A stretch of 50,939 nucleotides of DNA from the NCBI RefSeq assembly GCF_938017775.1, contig NZ_CALIIU010000075.1, forward strand, positions 1-50,939. The letters run 5' to 3'. The translations under genes were made by a program, and so were the position numbers. Positions 42,809 through 50,701 of the stretch are shown here, one piece after another (within the stretch, counting starts at the first letter, position 1; each line of letters begins with the position of its first letter). This DNA is from an uncultured Campylobacter sp. Lineage in GTDB: Bacteria > Campylobacterota > Campylobacteria > Campylobacterales > Campylobacteraceae. The notes beneath the pieces were generated by a model that had not been told where the DNA came from, ran no database searches, and worked only from the letters and a program-made list of their open reading frames with translations.

Positions 42809-42958
42809 ATGGGCAAAAAAGGAACTGATTTGAGATTAGAATTAGAGGGTAATTACGGCGCCGATATATTGAGTTATTATTTGTGGGGGAAGAAAACTCC
42901 TCCTGGTCCGAAAGAATTAGCCTCTAACGAATGGATGGATAGAAAAGAAACGATATGA
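42809..42958 (+). CDS. Small 49-residue protein coupled to paralogue 2
   Basis: An ATG at 42809 preceded by AAAAAGGATAAGAG opens a 49-codon frame (MGKKGTDLRLELEGNYGADI..., ending W-M-D-R-K-E-T-I). Its TGA overlaps the ATG of paralogue 2 as ATGA, the arrangement of a coupled operon. Composition is hydrophilic with a central Y-Y-L-W-G-K-K-T-P-P-G-P-K. There is no signal peptide and no known domain. It could be a genuine micro-protein partner, or the preserved C-terminal tail of a larger protein whose neighbour (possible immunity gene) is paralogue 2. The strong ribosome site favours a translated gene. Confidence 0.6.
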   Translation: MGKKGTDLRLELEGNYGADILSYYLWGKKTPPGPKELASNEWMDRKETI

Positions 42959-43722
42959 AATTCTACAGGTCTATTAAATTTAAAGCGCTAGCTGGCACAC
43001 TACTTCTAGCGGCGATACTCTGTGCCGCATTTATCCGCATCATCCCCGATTACTCCACTTCACGAGGTTTCGCTGTCGTTTCTCTTTCCGACTATAACAA
43101 ATACAAACAAGGCTATTGTCTAAAAGAGGATAGAATTTTACCCAAAGAGGAGTTGTATAAAAAAGTGGGAGGAGCATATTTAGATAATAATGTGAAATTA
43201 TACCAAATGATCGATGCTTATAGGTTGAAAACCTTCGGTAGTCTTTGGTCCAGTAGATACGAGGTTGCATACTATGAACTAGAAAATATAAACTTATCGA
43301 ATTGTTTTGAAGTATTAGAAAAATATTATCAAGAGGGAAAAACGACCGAGGAGATACTGATGAAAGAATTAAAAGCTAAAAAAACCAATCCAAAGAAATA
43401 TTTAAAAATAAATTTGAAAGATACGAGCGTTGGATTTGACAGACCGATAGTTAGGGTTGACGGTGGCGAGAAAGAAGTCACAGGTACTTTGTTTCTTGAT
43501 AAATTTGCTATATTTAACGGCAATTATATGCAATTTAACCATTCGGAGTATCTGTGCGATACGAGAGAGAGAGGAAATTTTATTATCGTGAAGAAATACT
43601 ATAAAGAGAGAAAAAATGCCGTAGTTGGTATCGGAAAAGGTTTTAAATTTGATAACTGCGGCAATATAAATTATCCGCTGGAAGAATATTATTTGGGCGG
43701 TAGAGATATAGAGAGGCGCTAA
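42955..43722 (+). CDS. Paralogue 2 of the tandem membrane protein family
   Basis: The 255-residue protein has an N-terminal anchor (about 9-27), then I-I-P-D-Y-S-T-S-R-G-F, Y-N-K-Y-K-Q-G-Y-C-L-K-E-D-R-I-L-P-K-E-E-L-Y-K, nearly identical to paralogue 3. The middle (about 72-235) has no visible similarity to the other copies, apart from a loosely shared V-G-F-D-R-P-I-V (compare L-G-F-R-Q-P-I-I and A-G-F-T-T-P-I-I). The end is F-K-F-D-N-C-G-N-I-N-Y. Unlike copies 1 and 3 it lacks the repeated leader and instead is coupled to the 49-residue gene. Predicted location is inner membrane with the bulk in the periplasm. Confidence 0.75.
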   Translation: MKFYRSIKFKALAGTLLLAAILCAAFIRIIPDYSTSRGFAVVSLSDYNKYKQGYCLKEDRILPKEELYKKVGGAYLDNNVKLYQMIDAYRLKTFGSLWSSRYEVAYYELENINLSNCFEVLEKYYQEGKTTEEILMKELKAKKTNPKKYLKINLKDTSVGFDRPIVRVDGGEKEVTGTLFLDKFAIFNGNYMQFNHSEYLCDTRERGNFIIVKKYYKERKNAVVGIGKGFKFDNCGNINYPLEEYYLGGRDIERR

Positions 43723-43768
43723 ATTCTCTAATATGAATTTTATTAAAAAATTTACGGGACTTAAGACC

Positions 43769-43849
43769 GATGGATGCGGAGCAAAGGTATAAATTTCACA
43801 GGACGGCGAAGTATGCGTTTGCTTCGCTGGCGGCATTTAAAGGATCATT
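43769..43849 (+). repeat. Repeated leader, copy 2 (before paralogue 3)
   Basis: Matches 41850-41931 in the blocks GCGGAGCAAAGGTATAAATTT, TTTGCTTCGCTGGCGGC and TTAAAGGATCATTATG. The similarity continues into the first 30 bases of the coding region. Confidence 0.75.
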
Positions 43850-44638
43850 ATGAAATTTCGCAAACTTAAATTTAAAATCCTAGCCGCAGTGCTGCTTCTT
43901 ATAATAATACTCTGTGCCGCATTTATCCGTATAATTCCCGACTACTCCACTTCGCGAGGCTTCGTGATAGTTTCTACTTTCGACTACAACAAATACAATC
44001 AAGGATACTGCCTAAAAGAGGATAGAATTTTGCCCAAAGAGGAGCTGTATAAAAGAGCGATTTTGGATTTTTTAGAAAAAGGCAAAATAATTCTTTATAC
44101 GATGAGGAGTAACGATTGTAAAAAATTTAAGGGCATCAAAGAATGTAGAGATATCTATAATAAAATGCTGAATTATTACGCTGCCTATGGGTACGGCAAT
44201 AAAATAACGTATGATAAAGTATTGGAAATAAACCGAGATAGAAATATCTCTTATAATAAATCAAGATATATCTATTTTGAATTACTCAATTTAAAGCCTA
44301 TTGTTTTGAAGCCGAAGTTTATAAGCGTAAATTTAGATAAAAATAGTGCAGGATTTACTACTCCGATAATTCAATTGGTAGGCGAGCATGAGTATTATCT
44401 ATATAATGGAGATGGCATAATTCTAAATAGAAATAAATTGGCTTTTACTTATATCTATCTTTTTGATAACGAAAAATTTATGGAGCAAATAAATAAAGAA
44501 TTAAGTTGGTATGAGAACCACAAATCAGATCTTAAACAAAATATTAGTTATTTAGAATTTGATAACTGCGGCACTACGAAAACTGATATAGACAAAAGTG
44601 TTGAGAGTATGATAAAAGAATTGGCAGATATGCCCTGA
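43850..44638 (+). CDS. Paralogue 3 of the tandem membrane protein family
   Basis: The 262-residue protein begins MKFRKLKFKILAAVLLL, with one membrane helix (about 9-27), the conserved I-I-P-D-Y-S-T-S-R-G and Y-N-Q-G-Y-C-L-K-E-D-R-I-L-P-K-E-E-L blocks, and L-E-F-D-N-C-G-T near the C-terminus. Its central region is AT-rich, Asn/Lys/Tyr/Ile-rich and diverged from the other two, apart from the A-G-F-T-T-P-I-I match. It also has an extra C-K-K-F-K-G-I-K-E-C pair. The conserved-ends/variable-middle pattern resembles families evolving by recombination or diversifying selection. Function unknown. Confidence 0.75.
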   Translation: MKFRKLKFKILAAVLLLIIILCAAFIRIIPDYSTSRGFVIVSTFDYNKYNQGYCLKEDRILPKEELYKRAILDFLEKGKIILYTMRSNDCKKFKGIKECRDIYNKMLNYYAAYGYGNKITYDKVLEINRDRNISYNKSRYIYFELLNLKPIVLKPKFISVNLDKNSAGFTTPIIQLVGEHEYYLYNGDGIILNRNKLAFTYIYLFDNEKFMEQINKELSWYENHKSDLKQNISYLEFDNCGTTKTDIDKSVESMIKELADMP

Positions 44639-44668
44639 TAAAATGTCAAGGAGTGCGCAAGATATAGT

Positions 44669-44729
44669 GAGTGCAGAGCAAAGGTATAAATTTCACAGGG
44701 TGGCGAGATATTTGCTCTCTTAGCGGGTG
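44669..44729 (+). repeat. Repeated leader, degraded copy 3
   Basis: GTGCAGAGCAAAGGTATAAATTTCACAGGGTGGCGAGAT matches the other leaders. The downstream half is diverged (TTTGCTCTCTTAGCGGGTGG for TTTGCTTCGCTGGCGGC) and the AAAGGATC ribosome site is gone. Confidence 0.65.
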
Positions 44730-45100
44730 GTTTTCTTGCTTATTTGGTGGGCAGCGGCTTTGATTTTGGCGGTTTTGCCTTTGTTAGGTGCACCTAGAAT
44801 CGCTGTTTTTACGGCAATATTTGCAATTTTGGCTTGCGCGCTGCTTTGGTATTTGTTCAAAAGGTATAAAAATTTTAAGCTAAGCAAGCTGTTTGTAAAA
44901 AACCAAATCTTAGTTTGCTACTTTTTACGGTAGAAAATTTATCGCTCGACGCTTTTTACGGCGGGTTTTTGACATGCCTCGCGGCGGGGTATTTTTGGGG
45001 CGAGCGTGCGGCAGTCTGGAGTATAGCGTTTGTTATCGTTGCGCCCGTTTGTTTGCTCGTTTTCGTGATCTCATACATGTTTAACGAAAATAAAAGCTAA
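44727..45100 (+). pseudogene. Broken small four-helix membrane protein gene
   Basis: Two frames in succession read as one hydrophobic protein. GTG at 44727 gives two helices and the loop L-F-K-R-Y-K-N-F-K-L-S-K-L-F-V-K before a stop at 44933. In another frame, open from 44879, comes P-N-L-S-L-L-L-F-T-V-E-N and two more helices (G-G-F-L-T-C-L-A-A-G-Y-F-W-G; A-F-V-I-V-A-P-V-C-L-L-V-F-V-I) to the stop at 45100. A one-base change in the six-A run at 44897-44902 would join them into about 122 residues. The start has no good ribosome site and follows a degraded leader. It is either decayed, miscalled, or phase-variable. Confidence 0.4.
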
Positions 45101-45546
45101 GCCTATGCGCCTTTCGCGCCCACTAAATTTTATCTCTCGCGCAGCACGGGCTTAGGCACGGATTTAGCCCGCGCGGGCCAAGCGAGATTTGAAATTTCAT
45201 CATCCCGCTTGCTTTAAAATTTTAAAATTTCATCGTCGCAAAAGCTCTGGCGCGCTCTTTAAATTTTATCTCGCCGTAACCCGAAACCTACTTACCGTCG
45301 CATTTTGACATTTGCGCAGAATACCCTTATGCCGCTGCGACATTTACAAAATTTTAAAACGGCGCAGAACTCGCCTCGCAAACGGCGATTGCACCGCGGG
45401 CTTATCTATGCAAGCTCGGAGCTTTGCAGCTAACGAAGAGGTCTTATTTTTGCCGCTCTTTAAATCAAATCCAAGCTTCAGGAGAGAAAACGCGAGCGGC
45501 AAATGCAGAAGTAAATACCGATATAGCGGGCGCGTTTACCCCAAAT
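45101..45546. other. 446-bp gap between convergent units
   Basis: No supportable gene. A plus-strand open frame near 45312-45605 overlaps the end of the hydrolase gene, is Arg/Ser-rich and lacks a ribosome site. AAATTTTAAAATTT tracts near 45215 could act as a weak bidirectional terminator. Confidence 0.4.
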
Positions 45547-46230
45547 CTAGCCTTTTAATTTCATCATTTTTTCTAAAATTTCATACACAAGATCGAGCTT
45601 CGTAAAGCCGTCTCTATCCAAAAAATGCCCGCCCTTCTCCACTTCGTAAAACTTAGCGCCGATCTGCCCCGCTAGCTCGCGGCTAAAGCTAAATGGCACG
45701 ATATAATCGTCCTTCGCAGCAACCACCGCACGCTGTTTTGCGGCGGCTTTTATGCGCCCAAAATCAAAGCCCTTATCCATAAACTCATCTAAAATTTTAA
45801 ATTGCGGATCGCTAAGCGGCTTTGCAAGCCCCGAGACCAGCACGATCCCTTCTACTGCGCCGCCCAAAGCGTCGCTTTGTAAGAAATTTAAGATCGTAGG
45901 GCAGCCGAGGCTGTGTCCGACCAGATAGACTTCGCCTTCAAATTTTACGCTTTCTCGCAGAGTTTTCAGCCACTCATCAAGCCTCGGATGCGCAGGCGTG
46001 GGCATTGTTAAAATTTCCGCCCTTGCGCCCGATTTTTCGATCTCGCCTTTGAGCCAGGCAAACCAATGGCTTTTAGGCGAAGCGTCGTAGCCGTGCACGA
46101 TATAGACGCACTTTTGCATATTTTTCTCCTTCGAATTTAAGCTCGCCCCAAACGAGGCGGTACCGACGCAAAGCAGCGAAGCTGCGCACGCTAGGCTAAA
46201 TTTCATCGCATTTCGTCTTTTGCTATTCAT
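45547..46230 (-). CDS. RBBP9/YdeN-family serine hydrolase, possible dual start
   Basis: The alpha/beta hydrolase core has the oxyanion loop V-Y-I-V-H-G-Y, nucleophile elbow L-V-G-H-S-L-G (S107 in the long form), an acid in A-A-K-D-D-Y-I-V-P and the histidine in K-G-G-H-F (H202). This matches the small RBBP9/YdeN esterase family of about 190 residues. The long form (ATG at 46230, GAGGAG upstream) adds a signal-peptide-like segment (K-F-S-L-A-C-A-A-S-L-L-C-V-G-T-A-S-F-G-A). A second ATG at 46119 also has a perfect AAGGAG and begins exactly at the domain (MQKCVYIVHG). Both forms might be made, exported and cytosolic. Substrate unknown. Confidence 0.82.
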   Translation of the reverse strand: MNSKRRNAMKFSLACAASLLCVGTASFGASLNSKEKNMQKCVYIVHGYDASPKSHWFAWLKGEIEKSGARAEILTMPTPAHPRLDEWLKTLRESVKFEGEVYLVGHSLGCPTILNFLQSDALGGAVEGIVLVSGLAKPLSDPQFKILDEFMDKGFDFGRIKAAAKQRAVVAAKDDYIVPFSFSRELAGQIGAKFYEVEKGGHFLDRDGFTKLDLVYEILEKMMKLKG

Positions 46231-46365
46231 CTATAGCTCCTCTCATTTCTAAAACGGACATTTTACATCGTTTTTAAAAAAGTTTTCTTAAAACGTTCGC
46301 GTAGATCTATAAAAATCCGCTGCAAAGCCGCTTGCGCGCAGAATTTTAAAATTTCAATCCGCGCA

Positions 46366-47187
46366 CTAGCCCTTGCAGATCGTGATTTTATCGGCAAATT
46401 TACCCAAAAAGTGATACCCCGAGCCTGCCTGCGCGATGATATCGAGTACCGCGTCCGCATCCCGCACGAGCGTGCCGCCCGCAAAGTCCACGCCGCGCTC
46501 AAACAGCGCCTGCGGCAGTAGCGGCGTGGTGGGCCCCACGAGCACGAGCTTGGCGCCGCTTTTTTTCAGGCGCAAAAGCCCATCCAGCGTGTCGTTGATG
46601 AGCGTCGTAGCCGTGATTATCACGTTATCGGCGCGCGGCACGACGCTTGCAGCCTCGCTTGCAGGCAGGTAAAACGGCAGCTCGGCCTGCTTGAGCGTAC
46701 TTTTGTCAAGCTCTAAAATTTTAAAATCCGCACCATTTTTCATAAGCGTCTTGATGTAGGGCACCAGCGCGCCCACGACGACGCTAAAGCTGCCGCGCTC
46801 GATCTGCAGCTGCTCAAAGGGATCGGCGCCGAATTTCACGTCGTAATCCGCGCGGATTTTATCGAAACACGCCCTTCCAAGCGCGTTTAGCGCGGCGAGC
46901 GCGAGCGTCTTTTTAAGCGGCGCAGCAGAGCTCAGATCGCGTAGCAGATAGCGCACGCTCTTGCCCGCGATATTGCCGGAATCGGGCATCGCGCTTGCTT
47001 GCGAGGGGCAGCAAACGGCGCCCGATAGGGACTTTAGCGGCGTATAGCTAAGCCCGCACGCGCCTCCGCTCAGCTTCACGCCGCTAAAAAACAGCCCCAC
47101 GACCGCGCGCTCGATCTTAAAATCCAGCGCCCCTGTGCCTAAAATTTCTTTCGCACGCTCTAGCGTCTGATCTAAAATTTCGCTCAT
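46366..47187 (-). CDS. DUF364/DUF4213 protein (putative heavy-metal chelation domain)
   Basis: The 273-residue protein has the N-terminal DUF4213-like region (G-L-F-F-S-G-V-K-L-S-G-G-A-C-G-L-S-Y-T-P, then a C-C-P pair) and the C-terminal Rossmann-like DUF364 domain (VVVGALVPYIKTL, ILELDKSTLKQAELP, A-D-N-V-I-I-T-A-T-T-L-I-N-D-T, L-V-G-P-T-T-P-L-L-P). The family is described as possibly metal-chelating and often sits with metal or corrinoid enzymes; its reaction is unknown. Start ATG has AAAGGAGCG. It is a lone gene, divergent from the autotransporter. A metal role would fit the nickel and copper enzymes in this window but is not shown. Confidence 0.82.
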   Translation of the reverse strand: MSEILDQTLERAKEILGTGALDFKIERAVVGLFFSGVKLSGGACGLSYTPLKSLSGAVCCPSQASAMPDSGNIAGKSVRYLLRDLSSAAPLKKTLALAALNALGRACFDKIRADYDVKFGADPFEQLQIERGSFSVVVGALVPYIKTLMKNGADFKILELDKSTLKQAELPFYLPASEAASVVPRADNVIITATTLINDTLDGLLRLKKSGAKLVLVGPTTPLLPQALFERGVDFAGGTLVRDADAVLDIIAQAGSGYHFLGKFADKITICKG

Positions 47188-47394
47188 TTTCGCTCCTTTG
47201 ATGTGGAATTTAGCGCCATTATAGCTTAAAATTTCGGCGCCCGTATTGATATAAATTTATTTGTTGAGCATTTGTTTTATATGCCGTAATATATAAAAAG
47301 TTTAACTTACGCAAGCTCATTCCTTCTGGTATTATCTAAAATTTGTAATTGAAATTTCTTATTTATAATAATTAATATTTAATTTTAAGCAATG

Positions 47395-47400
47395 TATAAT
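47395..47400 (+). promoter_or_regulatory. -10 box of the autotransporter gene
   Basis: TATAAT in AATGTATAATTAAAT, 28 bp before the ATG, preceded by more than 100 bp of strongly AT-rich DNA (47270-47394) that may act as an UP-like or H-NS-type regulated region. Confidence 0.6.
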
Positions 47401-47428
47401 TAAATAAATTTTTTACGAAAGGATATCT

Positions 47429-50400
47429 ATGAATTACGATCTAACATCGAAATTTACAAATTTGCACTGCAAAGAGCGCTTAAACCTACCTACGCTATCC
47501 ATAGCGGCATGTTTGCTGCTGTCGGGTACTTGTCTAGGCGCCTATACCGAAACGGGAATGCTCGGTAATACGAGTAGTTGGGAGAGTGACGAATATAAAA
47601 AAGATTGGGGTTTAACCTCAATGAATGCTTCTACGGCTTATGCGCTAGGCTTTGACGGTAGTGGCGTAAAAATCGGCGTTATGGACTCGGGCGTACTGCT
47701 TAGCCACCCAGAATTTGGAGGCGGAAGGATAAATATTGTAAAAAGCAGTGGCGTATACGATAAAGACGGAATGAGATATCCCGATACTAAATATGGCAAT
47801 TCACCCTTTAAGGCAGGTTCAAGCAGTGAATACGACGAGACAAATAAGGGTGAGTTTAAAAAGGGTGAAAAATTCGACATCGATGGCTCGTGGCAAGCAG
47901 GCGTAAATGATAGCCACGGCACGCATGTGAGTGGTACTATGGCTGCAAGCAGGGACGGTAACGGAATGCACGGCGTAGCGTATAAGTCGAATTTATACTC
48001 CGCAAATACAGGCGGCAACGATGGTATGACTTACGGACCGAATCAGGATTACAATTTTTTTCTAAAAGGTTACAACGCGCTTGCCGATGCAGGCGTTAGG
48101 GTAATCAATAATAGTTGGGGGTCAAATAGAAAGGTAAATTCCGCCTACTCGGGCGCTACGGGCTATAGACCATCCTCCGGCTTAAGGCATATAAACGAAT
48201 ACAATACGAACATCAGAGATACTATCAGTGTTACTGAAACTAACAACGCTAAAGATCATATGTATCTAAAAGACTTAAACGCAGCCAAAAAAGCTTACTA
48301 TCAGTTTGTTACTAAAGGCGAGAAAAGCTTCATAGACGCCGCATACGAAGTAGCGGTCAAAAGGCAGGTCATTCAGGTTTTTACGGCAGGAAATAGAAGC
48401 CTTATGGCGGAGTCTTTTACTCGTGCAGCCCTGCCGTATTTTAGGCCTGATGCAGAAAAATACTGGGTAAATGTCACGGGACAAAATGGTACTTGGGGCT
48501 ATCCTAACGGCAGTAACGCAAACGGCGAAGTAAGTGATGCACAGAGATTTAATCTCGCAGGAAATTCCAAATGGTGGACGATCGCCGCACCCGCTGCAGA
48601 TATTTACTCCTCCACCGTAAATCTAAAAACTAAAAAGGCTTCATACGCTAGCTGGGGTGGTACCTCTATGGCGGCTCCACACGTAAGCGGTGCGTTAGGT
48701 GTCATATTCCAGCGCTATCCATATATGAATGCGGCACAGGTCCGCGATACGATGCTTACTACCGCAAGACAAACTACGCTTAGAGCAGGTCACGAAGGGC
48801 AACCCTTGGAGCGCTGGGGCAGTGACGGGCTCGGCGTACCAAGCAAAGTCTGGGGCTGGGGTATCTTAGACCTTGGCAAAGCAATGTTTGGTCCTGGGCA
48901 ATTTTTAGGAAATTTCGACATTACTATGGATCAAGACGATATATGGAGCAACGATATATCTGATAAAGCTATCAAATTTAGAAAAATCGAGGATCAAAAC
49001 GAAGCAGCCGTTTGGGCAGCAAGAAAAGCCGTCCTTGCTTCAAAACAAAATTTAAGCCCAGAGGAAAAAGCTGAGCTTACTTTTGAGACCGCAAGAGAGA
49101 AGGCGAGAGCCGAGCGGGCCGCACAGGGCTATGAGGGTGCGCTCATCAAAAGAGGCAGCGGCACCTTAACACTTACGGGCGACAACACTTTCACCGGAAC
49201 TACTACTATATATAGTGGCAGAATTTCGGCACTCAATCAATCAATCGGTAAAAGTAAACATATCGATGTACAAAATGGCGGTGAACTTGAAATTTTGCAC
49301 TCTGCAGTATATAGAATACCTGAAAGGAACGGCTGGCGAAGCGTGAGCAAGGCAAGCGATGCAACTACGGTAAAAGCGACAATCAATAGCGGTGGTGCAT
49401 TCGTAGTAAATGATGGCGTGAATAATTTAAATTTGAGCTTTAAGCAAGGCTCATTACTAAGAGCAGGGCAAGTTCATACTAGCGATCTTCAAAACCTCGT
49501 CGACAACCCCGGCTCTAAGAAAATTTTAACCGCCACGGGCACATTTAGCGGTGCAAATTTAGCGAGCACTCAGGATAGCTATGCGTTTTTCAAAACGAGC
49601 AAAGAGGAGGCGAGTGGCTCAAATTTACGCCTTTCGATCCAAAGTGGAACGAGTATGCAAGATTTCGCATTAAGCTCTTCGCAAAGGGCGTTCGCAGATC
49701 TACTCGTCGCCAATCGCGGCAGCGGAATTTATACGCAAATTTTAGGCTCAAACCATGCTCAAGCGCGAGAGTATTATAGCGCGTTCGCAAATGATGCTGA
49801 ATTCGCTGCGGCAAATAATTCCGCGATAAATTCCATAATGATGGCAAGCATCGTTAAAAACCGAGGTGGCGCGAATGCTGTAAATATTGATAAAGACACT
49901 AGATTTTGGATCTTTTCGGGCACAAATCGAATTAAATCCGATAAAGATACCGGTATTGGTAAATTACATTCCGATTCGTTCGTAAATTTAATCGGTATTG
50001 ACTCTTTAATCGGCGATAGTTCAAGCGTCGGTGTATTTGTAGGCGCAGGGCGTACGGACGATAAAATAAGCGGCACCAAGGAAGTCAAAAGCAAGGATTT
50101 TCATAGCGGAATTTATTCCAACATCGGTTTTGAACCTGTTAAATTTAGCTTCGGTGCGATATATTCGAAATATGATCGAGATAGAAAGCTAATCTCATCG
50201 GTTTCGCCTATAGCTTACGAATATGTAGGCTCAAATGCCTCTAGTTTAAGTGCATTCGCACAGGTTTCTTATATGGGTTTTAGCAACGCGGACAGCTTTA
50301 GTGTAGAACCCTATGCTGGTGTTTCGCATACTCGCACGAAAATAGATAACGTCAGCAACTCTTTGATTCGCATTGAAAACAAAACGCGAAATTTACAAGC

Positions 50401-50701
50401 CGTAAGCATTGGTATAAAACCTAGCGTTCCGTTTAGAATCGGCGGAGTAGGTTTAAGAGCAAGTGCAGACGTGGCATATAATCGCTTCTTTTCGGATAAG
50501 CAGCCGCAGGCTTATTTATACGTAAACGGGCTAGGTGGTACCCAGCTAAAAGGTGAGAAGTTACAAAACCTAACGACTGCCGAAGCAGGAATCGAGGCGT
50601 CTCTTTCAAGCCGTGCTACGCTTAAGCTCTCCTACGTCGGAGCATATGGAAGCGATATTAAATCTAACGGCATAGGACTAAGATTTAGACTGGAATTTTA
50701 G
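47429..50701 (+). CDS. Subtilisin-like (S8) serine protease autotransporter
   Basis: This 1090-residue type V secreted protein has an extended N-terminus and signal peptide (about 1-37, ...L-S-G-T-C-L-G-A). The S8 protease domain (about 55-490) has an intact triad: D86 in GVMDSG, H163 in DSHGTHVSG, S413 in GGTSMAAPHVSG. A large insertion lies between His and Ser. An autotransporter-associated repeat at about 576-600 (GSGTLTLTGDNTFTG) starts a beta-helix passenger, and a C-terminal beta-barrel (about 825-1090) ends in F with alternating aromatic strands. Such proteins cleave surface or host proteins, as NalP does. AAAGGATATC precedes the ATG. Base composition is closer to AT-rich than the flanks. 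Confidence 0.93.
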   Translation: MNYDLTSKFTNLHCKERLNLPTLSIAACLLLSGTCLGAYTETGMLGNTSSWESDEYKKDWGLTSMNASTAYALGFDGSGVKIGVMDSGVLLSHPEFGGGRINIVKSSGVYDKDGMRYPDTKYGNSPFKAGSSSEYDETNKGEFKKGEKFDIDGSWQAGVNDSHGTHVSGTMAASRDGNGMHGVAYKSNLYSANTGGNDGMTYGPNQDYNFFLKGYNALADAGVRVINNSWGSNRKVNSAYSGATGYRPSSGLRHINEYNTNIRDTISVTETNNAKDHMYLKDLNAAKKAYYQFVTKGEKSFIDAAYEVAVKRQVIQVFTAGNRSLMAESFTRAALPYFRPDAEKYWVNVTGQNGTWGYPNGSNANGEVSDAQRFNLAGNSKWWTIAAPAADIYSSTVNLKTKKASYASWGGTSMAAPHVSGALGVIFQRYPYMNAAQVRDTMLTTARQTTLRAGHEGQPLERWGSDGLGVPSKVWGWGILDLGKAMFGPGQFLGNFDITMDQDDIWSNDISDKAIKFRKIEDQNEAAVWAARKAVLASKQNLSPEEKAELTFETAREKARAERAAQGYEGALIKRGSGTLTLTGDNTFTGTTTIYSGRISALNQSIGKSKHIDVQNGGELEILHSAVYRIPERNGWRSVSKASDATTVKATINSGGAFVVNDGVNNLNLSFKQGSLLRAGQVHTSDLQNLVDNPGSKKILTATGTFSGANLASTQDSYAFFKTSKEEASGSNLRLSIQSGTSMQDFALSSSQRAFADLLVANRGSGIYTQILGSNHAQAREYYSAFANDAEFAAANNSAINSIMMASIVKNRGGANAVNIDKDTRFWIFSGTNRIKSDKDTGIGKLHSDSFVNLIGIDSLIGDSSSVGVFVGAGRTDDKISGTKEVKSKDFHSGIYSNIGFEPVKFSFGAIYSKYDRDRKLISSVSPIAYEYVGSNASSLSAFAQVSYMGFSNADSFSVEPYAGVSHTRTKIDNVSNSLIRIENKTRNLQAVSIGIKPSVPFRIGGVGLRASADVAYNRFFSDKQPQAYLYVNGLGGTQLKGEKLQNLTTAEAGIEASLSSRATLKLSYVGAYGSDIKSNGIGLRFRLEF

